A program made the position numbers and the translations under genes. A stretch of DNA of 64,000 nucleotides from Cupriavidus pinatubonensis (GTDB lineage: Bacteria; Pseudomonadota; Gammaproteobacteria; Burkholderiales; Burkholderiaceae): contig NZ_CP080766.1 of NCBI RefSeq assembly GCF_019602855.1, forward strand, positions 620,001 through 684,000. The letters are read 5' to 3'. Every line of letters begins with the position of its first letter. The stretch's first letter is position 1. Positions 36,268 to 46,400 of this stretch are shown piece after piece. The notes beneath the pieces were generated by a model that was given only the letters and a program-made list of their open reading frames with translations, had not been told where the DNA came from and did not search any database.

Positions 36268-38307
36268 ATGAAAAAATTCGCAGTCAAGGCAGGCGGCGCC
36301 GCTCTGGCGCTGGCTGCAGCCGGCGTGCTGCTCGCCGGTTTCGCCGCGGTCGTCAGCCTGCGGCAGCTTCCCCCCGTCGACGCCCTGCGCGAGTACCGGC
36401 CGGACGTGCCGCTGCGGATCTTCACGAGTGACAACGTGCAGATCGGCGAATTCGGCAGCGAGCACCGGGAATTCATCGCGTTCGACAAGATGCCGCGCCA
36501 GATGACGCAGGCATTGCTCGCCGCCGAGGACGACCAGTTCTACGAGCACGACGGCATCGACATCCCCGGCATGTTTCGCGCGGCGCTGGCCAATCTGGGC
36601 AAGGGCTATTCGCAGGGCGCCTCTACCATCACCATGCAGGTGGCGCGCAACTTCTACCTGTCACGCGAGAAGACGCTTGCGCGCAAGTGGTACGAGATCC
36701 TGCTCGCGTGGCAGATCGACCGTACGCTGTCCAAGGACCGCATCCTCGAGCTGTATATGAACCAGGTCTACCTGGGCGAGCATGCGTACGGTTTCGGCAG
36801 CGCGGCCCACGCGTACTTCGGCAAGCCGCTGGACGGCCTGTCGCTGGCCGAGACCGCGATGCTGGCCGGGCTGCCCAAGGCGCCTTCCACGATGAACCCG
36901 GTGGTGAACTTCGCGCGCGCCAAGCGCCGGCAGGAGTATGTGCTCGGGCGGATGCTGGCGCTCGGCATGATCAGCCAGGACCAGTACCGCGACGCCCGAT
37001 CGGCGCAGCTGGACATCGCCCCCGACAATGCGGGCCAGTTCGCCGGGCACGCCGAATATGTCGCCGAACTGGCGCGCCAGCTTGCGCGCGACCGCTTCGG
37101 CGATGAAGCCTACACGCGCGGCCTGAATGTCTACACTACGGTGTCGTCGGTGCGGCAAACCATGGCCTATGACGCCGTGCGGCGCGGACTGGAAGGCTAC
37201 GGGAAGCGCCATCGCCTGGCCAGCCCGGCGGGCGCGCCGCAGGCGGCACTGGTTTCGCTCGATGGCGACACCGGCGCGATCGAGGCCATGGTCGGCGGCG
37301 CCGACTTCGACACCAACCGCTTCAACCATGCGACGCAGGCACTGCGCCAGCCCGGCTCGACGTTCAAGCCGTTCATCTATGCGGCGGCGCTCGAGCACGG
37401 CGTGTCGCCAGGCACGCTGATCAACGACGCGCCGCTCGACAACAACTCGCGCTGGCAGCCGTCCAACGACGACGGCCGATTCCTGGGCGCGGTCACGGTG
37501 CGCCAAGCGCTGGCCGAGTCGCGCAACCTCCCGGCCATCCGCACGCTGCAGGCCATCGGCATTCCGTATGCGGTCGAGTTCGCCAGCCGCTTCGGCTTCT
37601 CGACCAAGCGGCTGCCGCGCTTCCTGCCGCTGGCGCTGGGCACCGGCACGACGTCGCCGCTGCGGCTCGCGTCGGCGTATGCGGTGTTTGCCAACCAGGG
37701 CCATCGCGTGGAGCCTTACCTGATCTCGCGCATTACCGACAGCGAAGGCCACGTGCTGTTCGCGGCCGACAATGCCACGGAGCCGCCGCGCGTCATCAGC
37801 GAACGCAATGCCTTCGTGATGGACAGCCTGCTGCGCAGCGTGGTGGACGACGGCACTGGCGCGGGCGTGCGCCGCTATCTGCACCGCGAGGATGTGGCGG
37901 GCAAGACCGGCACCACCAACGACTCGGTCGACGGCTGGTTCGCGGGCTACGCCGGCAACGTGGTCACGGTGGCCTGGATGGGCTATGACGACAACCATAG
38001 CCTGGGCACCCATGAATTCGGCGCCACCACCGCGCTGCCGATCTGGGCTTCGTATATGGAAGGCCGGATGGCAGGCACCCCGGTGGCCGAGCGGGCCGCA
38101 CCGTCCGGGGTCGTGCGCAGCAGCGGCGACTGGACGTATGCGGAATATGCCGACGGCAGGCAAGGTATCGCCTCGCTCGGCTTCCCGGCGCCGCTACCCG
38201 CGCCAGCACAGGATGCCGCCGCCACACCGGTAGCCAGCGAAGCCGTTGGCCTGCCCGGCCAGCCCGCAGCACCGGCCGCGAGCCGCGACGACAGGGCAAG
38301 CCTGTAG
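36268..38307 (+). CDS. Compact class A penicillin-binding protein (PBP1A-like, transglycosylase/transpeptidase)
   Basis: A 679-residue bifunctional peptidoglycan synthase. A membrane anchor is at about 8-32. The GT51 domain has catalytic E87 in AAEDDQFYEHDG and QGASTITMQ. The transpeptidase has SxxK (S364-K367 in GSTFKPF), SRN (418-420) and KTG (546-548). All catalytic residues are intact. It is clearly shorter than E. coli PBP1A (850) and has little room for the outer-membrane-docking insert, followed by an Ala/Pro-rich tail. It polymerises and crosslinks glycan strands in the periplasm; probably an accessory paralogue. Confidence 0.9.
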   Translation: MKKFAVKAGGAALALAAAGVLLAGFAAVVSLRQLPPVDALREYRPDVPLRIFTSDNVQIGEFGSEHREFIAFDKMPRQMTQALLAAEDDQFYEHDGIDIPGMFRAALANLGKGYSQGASTITMQVARNFYLSREKTLARKWYEILLAWQIDRTLSKDRILELYMNQVYLGEHAYGFGSAAHAYFGKPLDGLSLAETAMLAGLPKAPSTMNPVVNFARAKRRQEYVLGRMLALGMISQDQYRDARSAQLDIAPDNAGQFAGHAEYVAELARQLARDRFGDEAYTRGLNVYTTVSSVRQTMAYDAVRRGLEGYGKRHRLASPAGAPQAALVSLDGDTGAIEAMVGGADFDTNRFNHATQALRQPGSTFKPFIYAAALEHGVSPGTLINDAPLDNNSRWQPSNDDGRFLGAVTVRQALAESRNLPAIRTLQAIGIPYAVEFASRFGFSTKRLPRFLPLALGTGTTSPLRLASAYAVFANQGHRVEPYLISRITDSEGHVLFAADNATEPPRVISERNAFVMDSLLRSVVDDGTGAGVRRYLHREDVAGKTGTTNDSVDGWFAGYAGNVVTVAWMGYDDNHSLGTHEFGATTALPIWASYMEGRMAGTPVAERAAPSGVVRSSGDWTYAEYADGRQGIASLGFPAPLPAPAQDAAATPVASEAVGLPGQPAAPAASRDDRASL

Positions 38308-38362
38308 TCAAGCATCTGGGCTGCAGCGCCCTCCTTTCAACCTCTCAACAACAAGAACCACA

Positions 38363-39622
38363 ATGTCGAGCGTCAGCGCGGTATTGATCTGGGCAATTGC
38401 TGCCCTCACCACCGCTGGCGTGCTGCTGCGGCCGTTTCGCCTTTCGGAGGCCTTCTGGGCGGTCGCGGGCGCGGTGCTGCTGTGCGTGGGCGGACTGCTG
38501 GCAGTGCCGGACGCGCTCGCCGCGGTCATGCGCGGCCTGGATGTCTACCTGTTCCTGGCCGGCATGATGGTGATTTCCGAACTGGCCCGCAAGACCGGGC
38601 TGTTCGACCACGTCGCGGCCCTGGCCGTGCGGCGCGCAGGCGGTTCCGCCCGAGCGCTGTTCCTGCTGGTCTATGGCTTTGGCACGCTGGTCACGGCGTT
38701 CATGTCCAACGACGCGACCGCCGTGGTGCTGACGCCTGCCGTGCTGGCCGCCACGCGCGCGGCAAAGGTGCAGAACCCGCTGCCGCACCTGTTTGCCTGC
38801 GCCTTCATCGCCAATGCGGCCAGCTTCGTGTTGCCGATTTCCAATCCAGCCAACCTCGTGATCTTCGGGACGCGCATGCCGCCGCTGGCCGGATGGCTCG
38901 CGCATTTTGCGCTGCCATCGCTGGTTGCCGTGGTGACCACGTTGGCCGCGCTGTACTGGACGCAGCGCGAGGCACTGGCCGAGCGAATCGCCAGCGACGT
39001 GCCGGTGCCGCCGCTGAGCCTGCAGGCGTGGCTGACGGCGGTTGGCATCGTGCTGACCGGGGTGGCCTTGCTGGCGGCATCGCTGCGCGGCAGCGACCTG
39101 GGTTGGCCAACATGCGCGGCGGGCGCGGCTACGCTGCTGATCGTGTGCGCGACCAAGCGCGACTTGCTCGCGCCGGCCCTGCGCGAGATTTCGTGGGGCG
39201 TGTTGCCAATGGTGGCGGGGTTGTTCGTGCTGGTGGCGGCGCTCGAGCATACCGGCGTGATCCACTGGCTTGCCGACATCATCCAGGCGGCGTCCCGCCA
39301 GGACAGCCTTGCGCGGCTTTGGGGTATCGGGGCGGCTGTGGCGCTGATCGGCAACGTTGCCAACAATCTCCCTGCAGGGCTGATCGCGTCCTCGGCACTG
39401 GCTGCGGGTCATGCGTCCAACGCCGTGACAGGTGCCGTGCTGGTGGGCATCGACCTGGGCCCTAACCTTTCCGCAACCGGTTCCCTGGCCACGCTGCTGT
39501 GGCTGACCGCGCTACGCCGCGATGGTCATATGGTCACCGCCGGCCAGTTCCTGCGGCTCGGCGCGGTTGTCATGCCGGCAGCCATGGTGCCGACACTGGC
39601 CGTACTCGCGCTCGCGCGCTGA
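38363..39622 (+). CDS. ArsB/NhaD-type ion transporter (putative arsenite efflux or anion permease)
   Basis: A 419-residue membrane protein with about 11 predicted segments. GLFDHVAALAVRRAGG, AFMSNDATAVVLTPAVLAA and ISNPANLVIFG are the ArsB/SLC13-superfamily blocks, repeated in the second half as NVANNLPAGLIAS. ArsB pumps arsenite; no arsR, arsC or arsH lies nearby, so a different anion is possible. It follows the PBP gene by 55 nt. Confidence 0.82.
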   Translation: MSSVSAVLIWAIAALTTAGVLLRPFRLSEAFWAVAGAVLLCVGGLLAVPDALAAVMRGLDVYLFLAGMMVISELARKTGLFDHVAALAVRRAGGSARALFLLVYGFGTLVTAFMSNDATAVVLTPAVLAATRAAKVQNPLPHLFACAFIANAASFVLPISNPANLVIFGTRMPPLAGWLAHFALPSLVAVVTTLAALYWTQREALAERIASDVPVPPLSLQAWLTAVGIVLTGVALLAASLRGSDLGWPTCAAGAATLLIVCATKRDLLAPALREISWGVLPMVAGLFVLVAALEHTGVIHWLADIIQAASRQDSLARLWGIGAAVALIGNVANNLPAGLIASSALAAGHASNAVTGAVLVGIDLGPNLSATGSLATLLWLTALRRDGHMVTAGQFLRLGAVVMPAAMVPTLAVLALAR

Positions 39623-39648
39623 CTGTCGCGGGCGTCTGCCGCGTAGCG

Positions 39649-39804
39649 TCAGTCGCGGCTGGCGGACTGCGCGGCGCGCTGCGACAGCACGCCGTGCCAG
39701 CGCAGCGGCGGCGCGCCATGACGCACGGCGCGGCTATGGTGTTCGACGACGCCGGGTTCCATCGTCGCCTGGGGCAGCGGCACCGTGGCGACATGGAGCA
39801 ACAT
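39649..39804 (-). CDS. Small hypothetical protein (51 aa)
   Basis: A 51-codon frame with very high GC3, like real genes here, rich in His, Arg and Ala (e.g. HHSRAVRHGAPPLRWHG). No family recognised and no clear ribosome-binding site. It lies in the 441-nt gap between the ArsB-like gene and folE. The remaining 39805-40063 is AT-richer and holds only the folE promoter region. Confidence 0.35.
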   Translation of the reverse strand: MLLHVATVPLPQATMEPGVVEHHSRAVRHGAPPLRWHGVLSQRAAQSASRD

Positions 39805-40063
39805 TAGGCTGCTGCACGGAAACGCAATCGGCAAGATCACTGGCTGGTCCCTGGAAGATACCGCGTCGATGGGGAAGCATTATGTTCGCTTGTCGGCCTG
39901 CTGCGTGACGGGCTTAAGGCTTGTCATCAACAATTCACGGAGCGCGCTCGCCAAGTGCAGTGCGCGACGCTCGCCAGGGAGGGGCGCAGGTTGTGAGAGC
40001 CTGACATCTGCCATATAGTGAAGCACGGTGCACCATCCCTCTCCTACCTGAAAGCGGCTCTCC

Positions 40064-40807
40064 ATGACAGACAAGGACGCTGCACACCACGGCGCGAAGC
40101 ACAAGACCAGTGATGCCGCCCCCGGCGAGTCGAGCGTATCGGACCGCATCCGCTCGCGCCTGCTGGCGGCGCGAGAGCGCTTTCATGCCAACGACAATAT
40201 CGCCCGCTACATCGAGCCGGGCGAACTCGACGCGCTGCAGGAAGAAGTGCAGGCACGGCTGGAAGAGGTACTGCGCGCGCTCGTTATCGACGTGGACCAG
40301 GACCACAACACGCGCGAAACCGCGCGCCGCGTGGCCAAGATGTACCTCAAGGAAATCTTCGCGGGACGCTACGCCAAGGCGCCGGCAGTGACAGAGTTTC
40401 CGAACGTCGAGCAACTCAGCGAACTGATGATCGTCGGGCCGCTCCGCGTGCGCAGCGCCTGTTCGCACCACCTGTGCCCGATCATCGGCAAGCTGTGGGT
40501 GGGCGTGATGCCGAACCAGCATTCCAACCTGATCGGCCTGTCCAAGTACGCGCGGCTGGCCGAGTGGATCATGTGCCGGCCGCAGATCCAAGAAGAAGCG
40601 GTGGCCCAGGTAGCCGACCTGCTGCAGGAAAAGATGAACCCGGACGGCCTGGCCATCGTCATGGAAGCCGAGCACTTCTGCATGCACTGGCGCGGCGTGC
40701 GCGATACCGATGCCAAGATGACCAACAGCGTGATGCGCGGCTCCTTCCTGAAGGACGGCAGCCTGCGCCGCGAATTCCTCGCCCTGCTCAATCGCAACGG
40801 CAAATAG
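40064..40807 (+). CDS. folE: GTP cyclohydrolase I
   Basis: A 247-residue type IA GTP cyclohydrolase. Zinc ligands are C133 and H136 in SACSHHLCPI and C206 in EHFCMHWRGV. GLSKYARLAEW and RETARRVAKMYL are typical. It converts GTP to 7,8-dihydroneopterin triphosphate, the first step of folate and pterin synthesis. The first 35 residues are a charged extension not needed for the fold. It is followed after only 19 nt by a BLUF photoreceptor gene, suggesting a paralogous, light-linked or condition-specific copy. Confidence 0.93.
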   Translation: MTDKDAAHHGAKHKTSDAAPGESSVSDRIRSRLLAARERFHANDNIARYIEPGELDALQEEVQARLEEVLRALVIDVDQDHNTRETARRVAKMYLKEIFAGRYAKAPAVTEFPNVEQLSELMIVGPLRVRSACSHHLCPIIGKLWVGVMPNQHSNLIGLSKYARLAEWIMCRPQIQEEAVAQVADLLQEKMNPDGLAIVMEAEHFCMHWRGVRDTDAKMTNSVMRGSFLKDGSLRREFLALLNRNGK

Positions 40808-40826
40808 CCATCCCGGAGCTGCCAGC

Positions 40827-41270
40827 ATGCTCGTCCGCCTGCTCTATGCCAGCCGCGCCCGCCAGGCCATCGACGCCGCGACGCTCGACGCGATCCTGAC
40901 CACCAGCCTGGAACGCAATCCGCGCCACGGCATCACCGGCGTGCTGTGCCATGGCAATGGGATCTTCCTGCAGGCGCTGGAGGGCGACCGCCAGGAAGTG
41001 TCGCGGCTGTTCCAGGCCATTACGCGCGACCCGCGTCATCATGACTTGGTGCTGCTTCAGTACGAAGACATTTGCGAGCGCGAATTCGCGGGTTGGGCCA
41101 TGGGCCACGTCAATGCCGCGCGCATCAATACCGCCACGCTGCTGAAGTTCTCCGCGCGGGCCGAACTGGATCCGTTCTGCACGTCCGGCCAGGCCTCCCT
41201 GGCGCTGCTCAAGGAACTGATCGCCGGGGCGTCCGTCGTCGCGCGCACTGCCGAACGCGGCCGTCCCTGA
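40827..41270 (+). CDS. BLUF-domain blue-light photoreceptor
   Basis: A 147-residue single-domain BLUF protein. The photochemical residues are all present: Tyr7 (RLLYASRA), Asn31 (NPRHGITGVL), Gln49 (FLQALEG), Trp90 and Met92 (FAGWAMG). BLUF domains bind FAD noncovalently and switch a Tyr-Gln hydrogen bond in blue light. No output domain is fused; the C-terminal 50 residues are probably capping helices, so it should signal by protein contact. It is in an apparent operon with folE upstream. Confidence 0.92.
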   Translation: MLVRLLYASRARQAIDAATLDAILTTSLERNPRHGITGVLCHGNGIFLQALEGDRQEVSRLFQAITRDPRHHDLVLLQYEDICEREFAGWAMGHVNAARINTATLLKFSARAELDPFCTSGQASLALLKELIAGASVVARTAERGRP

Positions 41271-41369
41271 CCGACCATTGCGTATTCTGCTGTTCCGCAA
41301 ACGTCATTCCTGAGGCGACCGCCTGTCACTCGTCTTGTCTTTCGCCTTTTCCCGAAAACCGGAAAACAC

Positions 41370-41398
41370 TTGCACACGCGTGCGTTCCCGGCTAAAGT
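41370..41398 (+). promoter_or_regulatory. Putative sigma-70 promoter of the small membrane-protein gene
   Basis: TTGCAC at 41370-41375 and TAAAGT at 41393-41398 with a 17-nt spacer, about 50 nt before the start at 41449. Confidence 0.5.
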
Positions 41399-41448
41399 CG
41401 CGTCCGATTGTATGCAAAAAATGAACACAAAATCAGGAGACACGCGGC

Positions 41449-41742
41449 ATGGATTTCACGCCCCAAATCGTTCCCAATTTGCTCAACGGACTCGAATGGT
41501 CGGGCTGCGCGCTGGCCATGAGCGGCTCGCTGCTGGTGGCCCTGCATAACCGGGCCTCGCGCTGGGGATGGATCGCGTACCTGTGCTCGAACCTGGTGTG
41601 GAGCGTGTTTGCGCTCGTGACCGGCACCTATGGCCTGTTCGTGCAGCAGCTCGGCTTCACGGCGACGAGCTGCTATGGACTGTATCGCCACACGAAATAC
41701 CATCGCGAACTCGACCAGAAGGCGGCACACGCCGCCGCCTGA
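41449..41742 (+). CDS. Small membrane protein, PnuC/SemiSWEET-like
   Basis: A 97-residue protein with three predicted membrane segments: about 14-30, 38-56 and 60-78 (GWIAYLCSNLVWSVFALVTG then QQLGFTATSCYGLYRH). The last part resembles the GxxYR end of nicotinamide mononucleotide transporter-like modules. The size of three helices equals half of a PnuC- or SWEET-type carrier, so it may work as a homodimer. AGGAG precedes the ATG. Function unproven. Confidence 0.65.
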   Translation: MDFTPQIVPNLLNGLEWSGCALAMSGSLLVALHNRASRWGWIAYLCSNLVWSVFALVTGTYGLFVQQLGFTATSCYGLYRHTKYHRELDQKAAHAAA

Positions 41743-41765
41743 TCGAGAGACTCCGCCGGGCTACG

Positions 41766-42017
41766 CTATACGGTCACGCGGCCGAACAGGCCGCATTCGA
41801 GATCGCTCTCGAACTCTTCGACCCATTCAGTGCCGCCAGCCTGGTAGGCACTGCTGGCTTCCGTGCTGAGGCGCCGCACGCTGATGCGGCGCAACGCGTT
41901 GCCGTTCAACTCGTCGGTGACGTCGAAGTCGTCCGGGGCCATTCCCATCTGCCCGCATACCTGCGCGAACTGTTGCTGCTCCTCGGGTGAAAACTCGGAA
42001 AACGGTCTCGTAGCCAT
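41766..42017 (-). CDS. Small hypothetical protein (83 aa)
   Basis: An 83-residue soluble, acidic protein (FSEFSPEEQQQFAQVCGQM; WVEEFESDLECGLFG). No signal or membrane segment is visible. I do not recognise a function. The ATG at 42017 follows GGATGCC; an upstream extension to 42128 looks noncoding. Convergent with the small membrane-protein gene. Confidence 0.65.
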   Translation of the reverse strand: MATRPFSEFSPEEQQQFAQVCGQMGMAPDDFDVTDELNGNALRRISVRRLSTEASSAYQAGGTEWVEEFESDLECGLFGRVTV

Positions 42018-42149
42018 GGCATCCTCCGTCAGGTCATGAGATCGCCGCATGCGCGCAGCGGGAGCGTGCGCGGCGCGGGATTGCGCCACGCAAAAAAATG
42101 TGCATGCCGGCGGCATGCATCGACCCACTGTGAGTTGTGTTTTGAGGGT

Positions 42150-42314
42150 TCAGCTCTTGCGCCCGGTCTTCGCCACGAACGGCGTGGGCGCATGTTGCAC
42201 TGTCTGGCTACCGCACTTCGGACAACTGGGGTGTGCGGTCGCGTGCTCGGCCACATGTTCGGTATGCTCGAACACGTGCCCGCATTTGTCGCAACGGTAC
42301 TGGTAGACAGGCAT
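42150..42314 (-). CDS. FmdB-family zinc-ribbon protein
   Basis: A 54-residue protein beginning MPVYQYRCDKCGHVFE, the classic FmdB start (Cys8 and Cys11), with a second knuckle CPKCG. It probably binds one zinc ion. Members were first linked to regulation of formamidase/amidase genes, but the role is not established. The C-terminus is basic. The ATG at 42314 is preferred to a longer frame. Confidence 0.85.
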   Translation of the reverse strand: MPVYQYRCDKCGHVFEHTEHVAEHATAHPSCPKCGSQTVQHAPTPFVAKTGRKS

Positions 42315-42757
42315 GACGCACCTCCAGGCGGCACACGTGCCCAGCGGCATGTTTCGCGTGCCGAATTCATTCTAGGCGCAAGGCGGCAAGTGGCAAGCCC
42401 GATACCACGGCAGCGCCCGGCACGCCACTCAGCTTTTGCGCTGCCTCAGTATTCGTGCGCGCAGATACGGAACAACGCTCAAATCGCCCCGGAATCTAGC
42501 CGAAATACGATTCAACGGCGCGCATAAGATAGCCAAAATTTCGGGGATTGTGGTGATGCAATAGTCCGTATCAATCGGCCCTTGCCGGTTGGCGTCCACA
42601 ATTACCGAGGTCTTCGTCAAATGTTCCTTGCGTGTAGACAACTTCCGGCTTCCGTGCGCCGGTCGCAACGCAGCACCATCCCCCCTTCCTCCTCCCTTCT
42701 CCGCACCACAGCAGGTGCACCGCCGCGCAGCGTGCGCACCAGAAATGGGGGACAGTC
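42315..42757. other. Intergenic region, FmdB to response regulator
   Basis: 443 nt without a credible gene. Minus-strand frames at 42429-42668 have mixed codon use unlike real genes here. The stretch 42530-42610 is AT-richer and may hold the promoter of the two-component genes. No repeat or RNA structure was recognised. Confidence 0.5.
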
Positions 42758-43405
42758 ATGAACGGACCGCTCATCCGCGTTGCGGTTGCGGACGACCACC
42801 CGCTCGTCGTCACCGCACTGCGCGATTGCCTGCATCGCTCCGCGCGTTTCCACATTGCCTGCGAATGCACCGGCGGCTCCGAACTAGTGCAGGCGCTTGA
42901 CCGGCAGCCAGCCGATATCGCGATCACCGACTTCTGCATGGGCCACGGCGATGCCACGCTGGACGGCTTCAACCTGCTGAACCGCCTGGCGCGGCGCCAT
43001 CGTGGCACGCGCATCGTCGTGGTCAGCGCGCAGTCGAACGCCGCCATCATCCGGCGCGCGGTGAAGCTCGGCGCACGCGCGTTCGTCAGCAAGGAAGACG
43101 AACTCGAAGAAACCTTGCGGGCGTGCTTTCACGTCATGACCAGCGAAAGCTGCTACTACTCGCCGTCGATCCGCGCGATCCTCGATGACGCGGCGATGGT
43201 CGATGCCCCCGCCACCGACCTCACGCTGCGCGAGCTCGAAGTGGTCCGCCTGTATGCGCAAGGCATGCAGCTCAATGAGATTGCCGCCAAGCTTGGCAGG
43301 TCGGTCAGCACCATCTCTAGCCAGAAGACCGTGGCCATGCGCAAGCTGGGCGTGAACACCAACACCGACCTGATCCGGTACGCGTACGAGAACGGTCTGA
43401 TCTGA
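42758..43405 (+). CDS. NarL/LuxR-family response regulator (BvgA/EvgA-like)
   Basis: A 215-residue two-domain regulator. The receiver (1-125) has acidic residues D12-D13, phospho-acceptor D58 (ITDFCMG) and the switch Lys in FVSKEDE. The LuxR HTH (150-210) reads LTLRELEVVRLYAQG, LNEIAAKLGRSVSTISSQKT. It should be phosphorylated through the hybrid kinase encoded 8 nt downstream. The receiver has a small insertion (GHGDATLDG) after the phosphorylation site, as in RcsB-like regulators. Confidence 0.92.
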   Translation: MNGPLIRVAVADDHPLVVTALRDCLHRSARFHIACECTGGSELVQALDRQPADIAITDFCMGHGDATLDGFNLLNRLARRHRGTRIVVVSAQSNAAIIRRAVKLGARAFVSKEDELEETLRACFHVMTSESCYYSPSIRAILDDAAMVDAPATDLTLRELEVVRLYAQGMQLNEIAAKLGRSVSTISSQKTVAMRKLGVNTNTDLIRYAYENGLI

Positions 43406-43412
43406 GCGCCCC

Positions 43413-46400
43413 ATGCAGCAGCTCTTCGACAGTACCCGCGTGTCGCTGGCAAGCGCCTTCGACACGCTCGCGGACAATGCCCGCCGGCAACAGCATCTCT
43501 ATTCGGCGACCATCGCCGTATTGATCGCCCTGGTGGTGTTCGCCGCCATCGTGCTGGTGGCACTGGAAGCCGACAAGCATCTGAGCCGTCAACATAACCA
43601 GGTCGCCGGCTATGTAGGGTCGATCTCGCAGCGCCTGGAAAGCGAGGCCGCCTTCTTGCGGCGCAGCGTGCTAAGCGTGCGCCGCTACCACGAGTCCGGC
43701 TCCGCGCAGTCGCCGGATGCCGCCACAGTCCAGTCCGTGCGCGCAACCGGCGTCGCACGAATTTCGGACAAGATCGCCGGACACGATTACTACCTGCTGG
43801 CAACGGCCGCCACGCGCCATGCCTGGGGCCCGGCCATGCCTACGCAGCTTGCGCGCCTGCAACAGATAGCGCTTGGCACGCTCGCGACACAGCAGGCCTT
43901 TGGCCTCGATCACTGGGTCTATGTCCTTTCGCTCGAGAACGACAGTGCCGCCATTCTCGCGCGGCAGCCTTCCGCGGCGCAGGTGACAGTCCCGATCCAG
44001 CCCGCGCTGATCGATACGCTTCGCGGCATCATTACGCAGGCGCTGCTGGACCGCACCGGCCATGCAGTGCCGCCCGGCGGCGAGCAGCTCTGGGCCGGCC
44101 CCGTGCGCGATCCGCTGACCGGTGCGATGGTCATGCTGAGCCTCGGCGCCGCCTACACGGGCGACACGCCCACCGTGCTGTTGGCGGCGTGCGTGCCCGT
44201 GGTCGATTTTCTCGCGCAACTGGATCGACCCGGCGATACCGCGCTGCTGGCGCTGCTCAATCCGGCCGACGCGGCTATCGATGTCGCGGCACCCGCGTTG
44301 CCCGTTGAGGGCCCGGTGGTCAGCGCCGTCATGGCACAGGCGCGCCGACAGCCACACAACGTATCGCACTACACGCGTCGTGGCGTGCTGATGGTCCAGC
44401 CGTTGCAGCCCGGGTTCGGCGTACTCGTCTGCTTCCTGCCGTATGGCCTGCTGGTGCCCGCACTTGCACCAGAGCTCGCCGTGATCCTCAGCGTGGCATT
44501 GCTGCTGATCGGCGCCATCGTCCTGAGCGCACGCTACTGGGACCGCCAGATGCTGCGCCGAACCCATTCGGAAGCGGCGCGCGCGCTCGAGAACGAGATC
44601 CTGAACCAGATCCTTGTCAGCGCCACTCCGGTCGGGCTGTGCATCGTCCGGCAACGCGACTACTCCGTACTGACTTCGAACCAGCTCGCGCAGGCACTGT
44701 TGCGGCTTGACAAGGCCAACGCCTTGCCCGCGCAGGTGACGGAGGCCTTCGAGCGCCAGCCGCCCGGTGCGGAGGCGAGCCAGCCGGCGCCGATCAACAA
44801 CTTCACCGTCCCGGCGCCGGGCGACGACGCTGCCGCGCAGCGCTATCTGCAGGTCACGTACGCACCGGCACGCTACCACGACGATAAGGTGCTGTTCTGC
44901 GCCGTGCAGGACATTACGACGCAGCAGGCATTGGAGCAGCAGTTACGCACGGCACAACAAGCGACCGAGGCCATGATGCGTGCACGCTCGAGCTTCTTTG
45001 CGTCCATGAGCCATGAAATCCGCACGCCCCTGAACGCGTTGATCGGCAACCTCGAGTTGCTTGCGCGCAGCCCCGGCCTGGAAGGCCATGCGCAACGCCT
45101 GCACGTGCTGGGTACCGCGGCGGAGGGACTGCGGCGCATCGTCAATGACATCCTCGACTTCTCGAAGATCGATGCCGGCAAGCTCGAACTGGTCGACAAG
45201 CCGTTTCGCCTGGCCGAAGCGCTCGAAGGACTGGCACTGACCTACGCGCCCATGGCGACTGTTCGCGGCATCCGGCTGCAACTGCAACTGGCGCCTGAAC
45301 TGGACCGGGAAGTTTGCGGAGACGGTATGCGGCTGACGCAGGTCGTCAACAACCTGTTGAACAACGCATTCAAGTTCACCACCAGCGGGCGCATCACGCT
45401 CAGTGGCAGCTACGGCGCTGGCGCGGATGGGCGGCACATGCTGACCTGCCGCGTCGGCGACACGGGAATCGGCATGCCGGCGGCGCTGGTCGAACGCATC
45501 TTCCAGCCTTTCGTGCAGGGTGATGACGTTGCGACCGGTCGCTACGGTGGCACCGGTCTCGGCCTGTCCATCTGCGCACGGCTGTGCGAGTTGATGGGTG
45601 GCAGCATCGGTGTGCAAAGCGTGCAGGACGTCGGGAGCGCTTTCACTATCCTCGTGCCCTTGGCGCCCACCGTCGACGATGCCGCGTTCGCCACTGTCTC
45701 CGATATCCCGCCCGCCCGGCATGGCAGCGTGATGGTGCTGAGCCAGGACGGCAAGACCGGGGACTGCATTGAAGCGTGGCTGACGACTGCGGGCTGGCGC
45801 CCGCATGTGCTGGCTTCGCTGGCCGCGGCACGCGAGCACCTTGAAACCCACCGGCCCCAGGCGATCGTCGCCACGGAGGAATTCGATCCTGGCGCACTGG
45901 AATCGCTGCATGCAGTGAGTTGCGCTCCCGTGATCTGGATGACGCCCGATGGCCCCCACCGGCCCCGGCGGCGGGCGCCCGGCGTCGTCGAGGTGTCCAG
46001 CTTCAGTCATGAGGCGCTACTCGCCTGCGTGGCCACGGCCACTGCGGGTCTGCCGGATCCGCCGGCACTCGCCTCCACCGCCGGCATTGCGGGCGGCCCC
46101 GTCGTGTCGGCGTCATTGCCCGACACTACCGGGCTGACCGTCCTCGTGGCCGAAGACAATCCGCTGAATCAGACGCTGGTCAGCGAACAACTGCGGATAT
46201 TGGGCTACCAGCCCATCATCACCGACAACGGCAAGCAGGCGCTCGCCGTTGTCGAATCGACCCATGTCGATGTGGTGCTGACCGACATCCACATGCCGGT
46301 CATGAATGGCCATGCCCTGCTCGATGCGCTGCGCGAGTTGCGCCCGGACCTGCCCGTGCTTGCCTTCAGTGCGCTGGCTCAGCAGGAACATTCCGAGGAC

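Noticed and set aside
42429-42668. A 79-codon minus-strand frame upstream of the response regulator
   Set aside because: Codon use is unlike neighbouring genes, with no ribosome-binding site and no recognisable motif.
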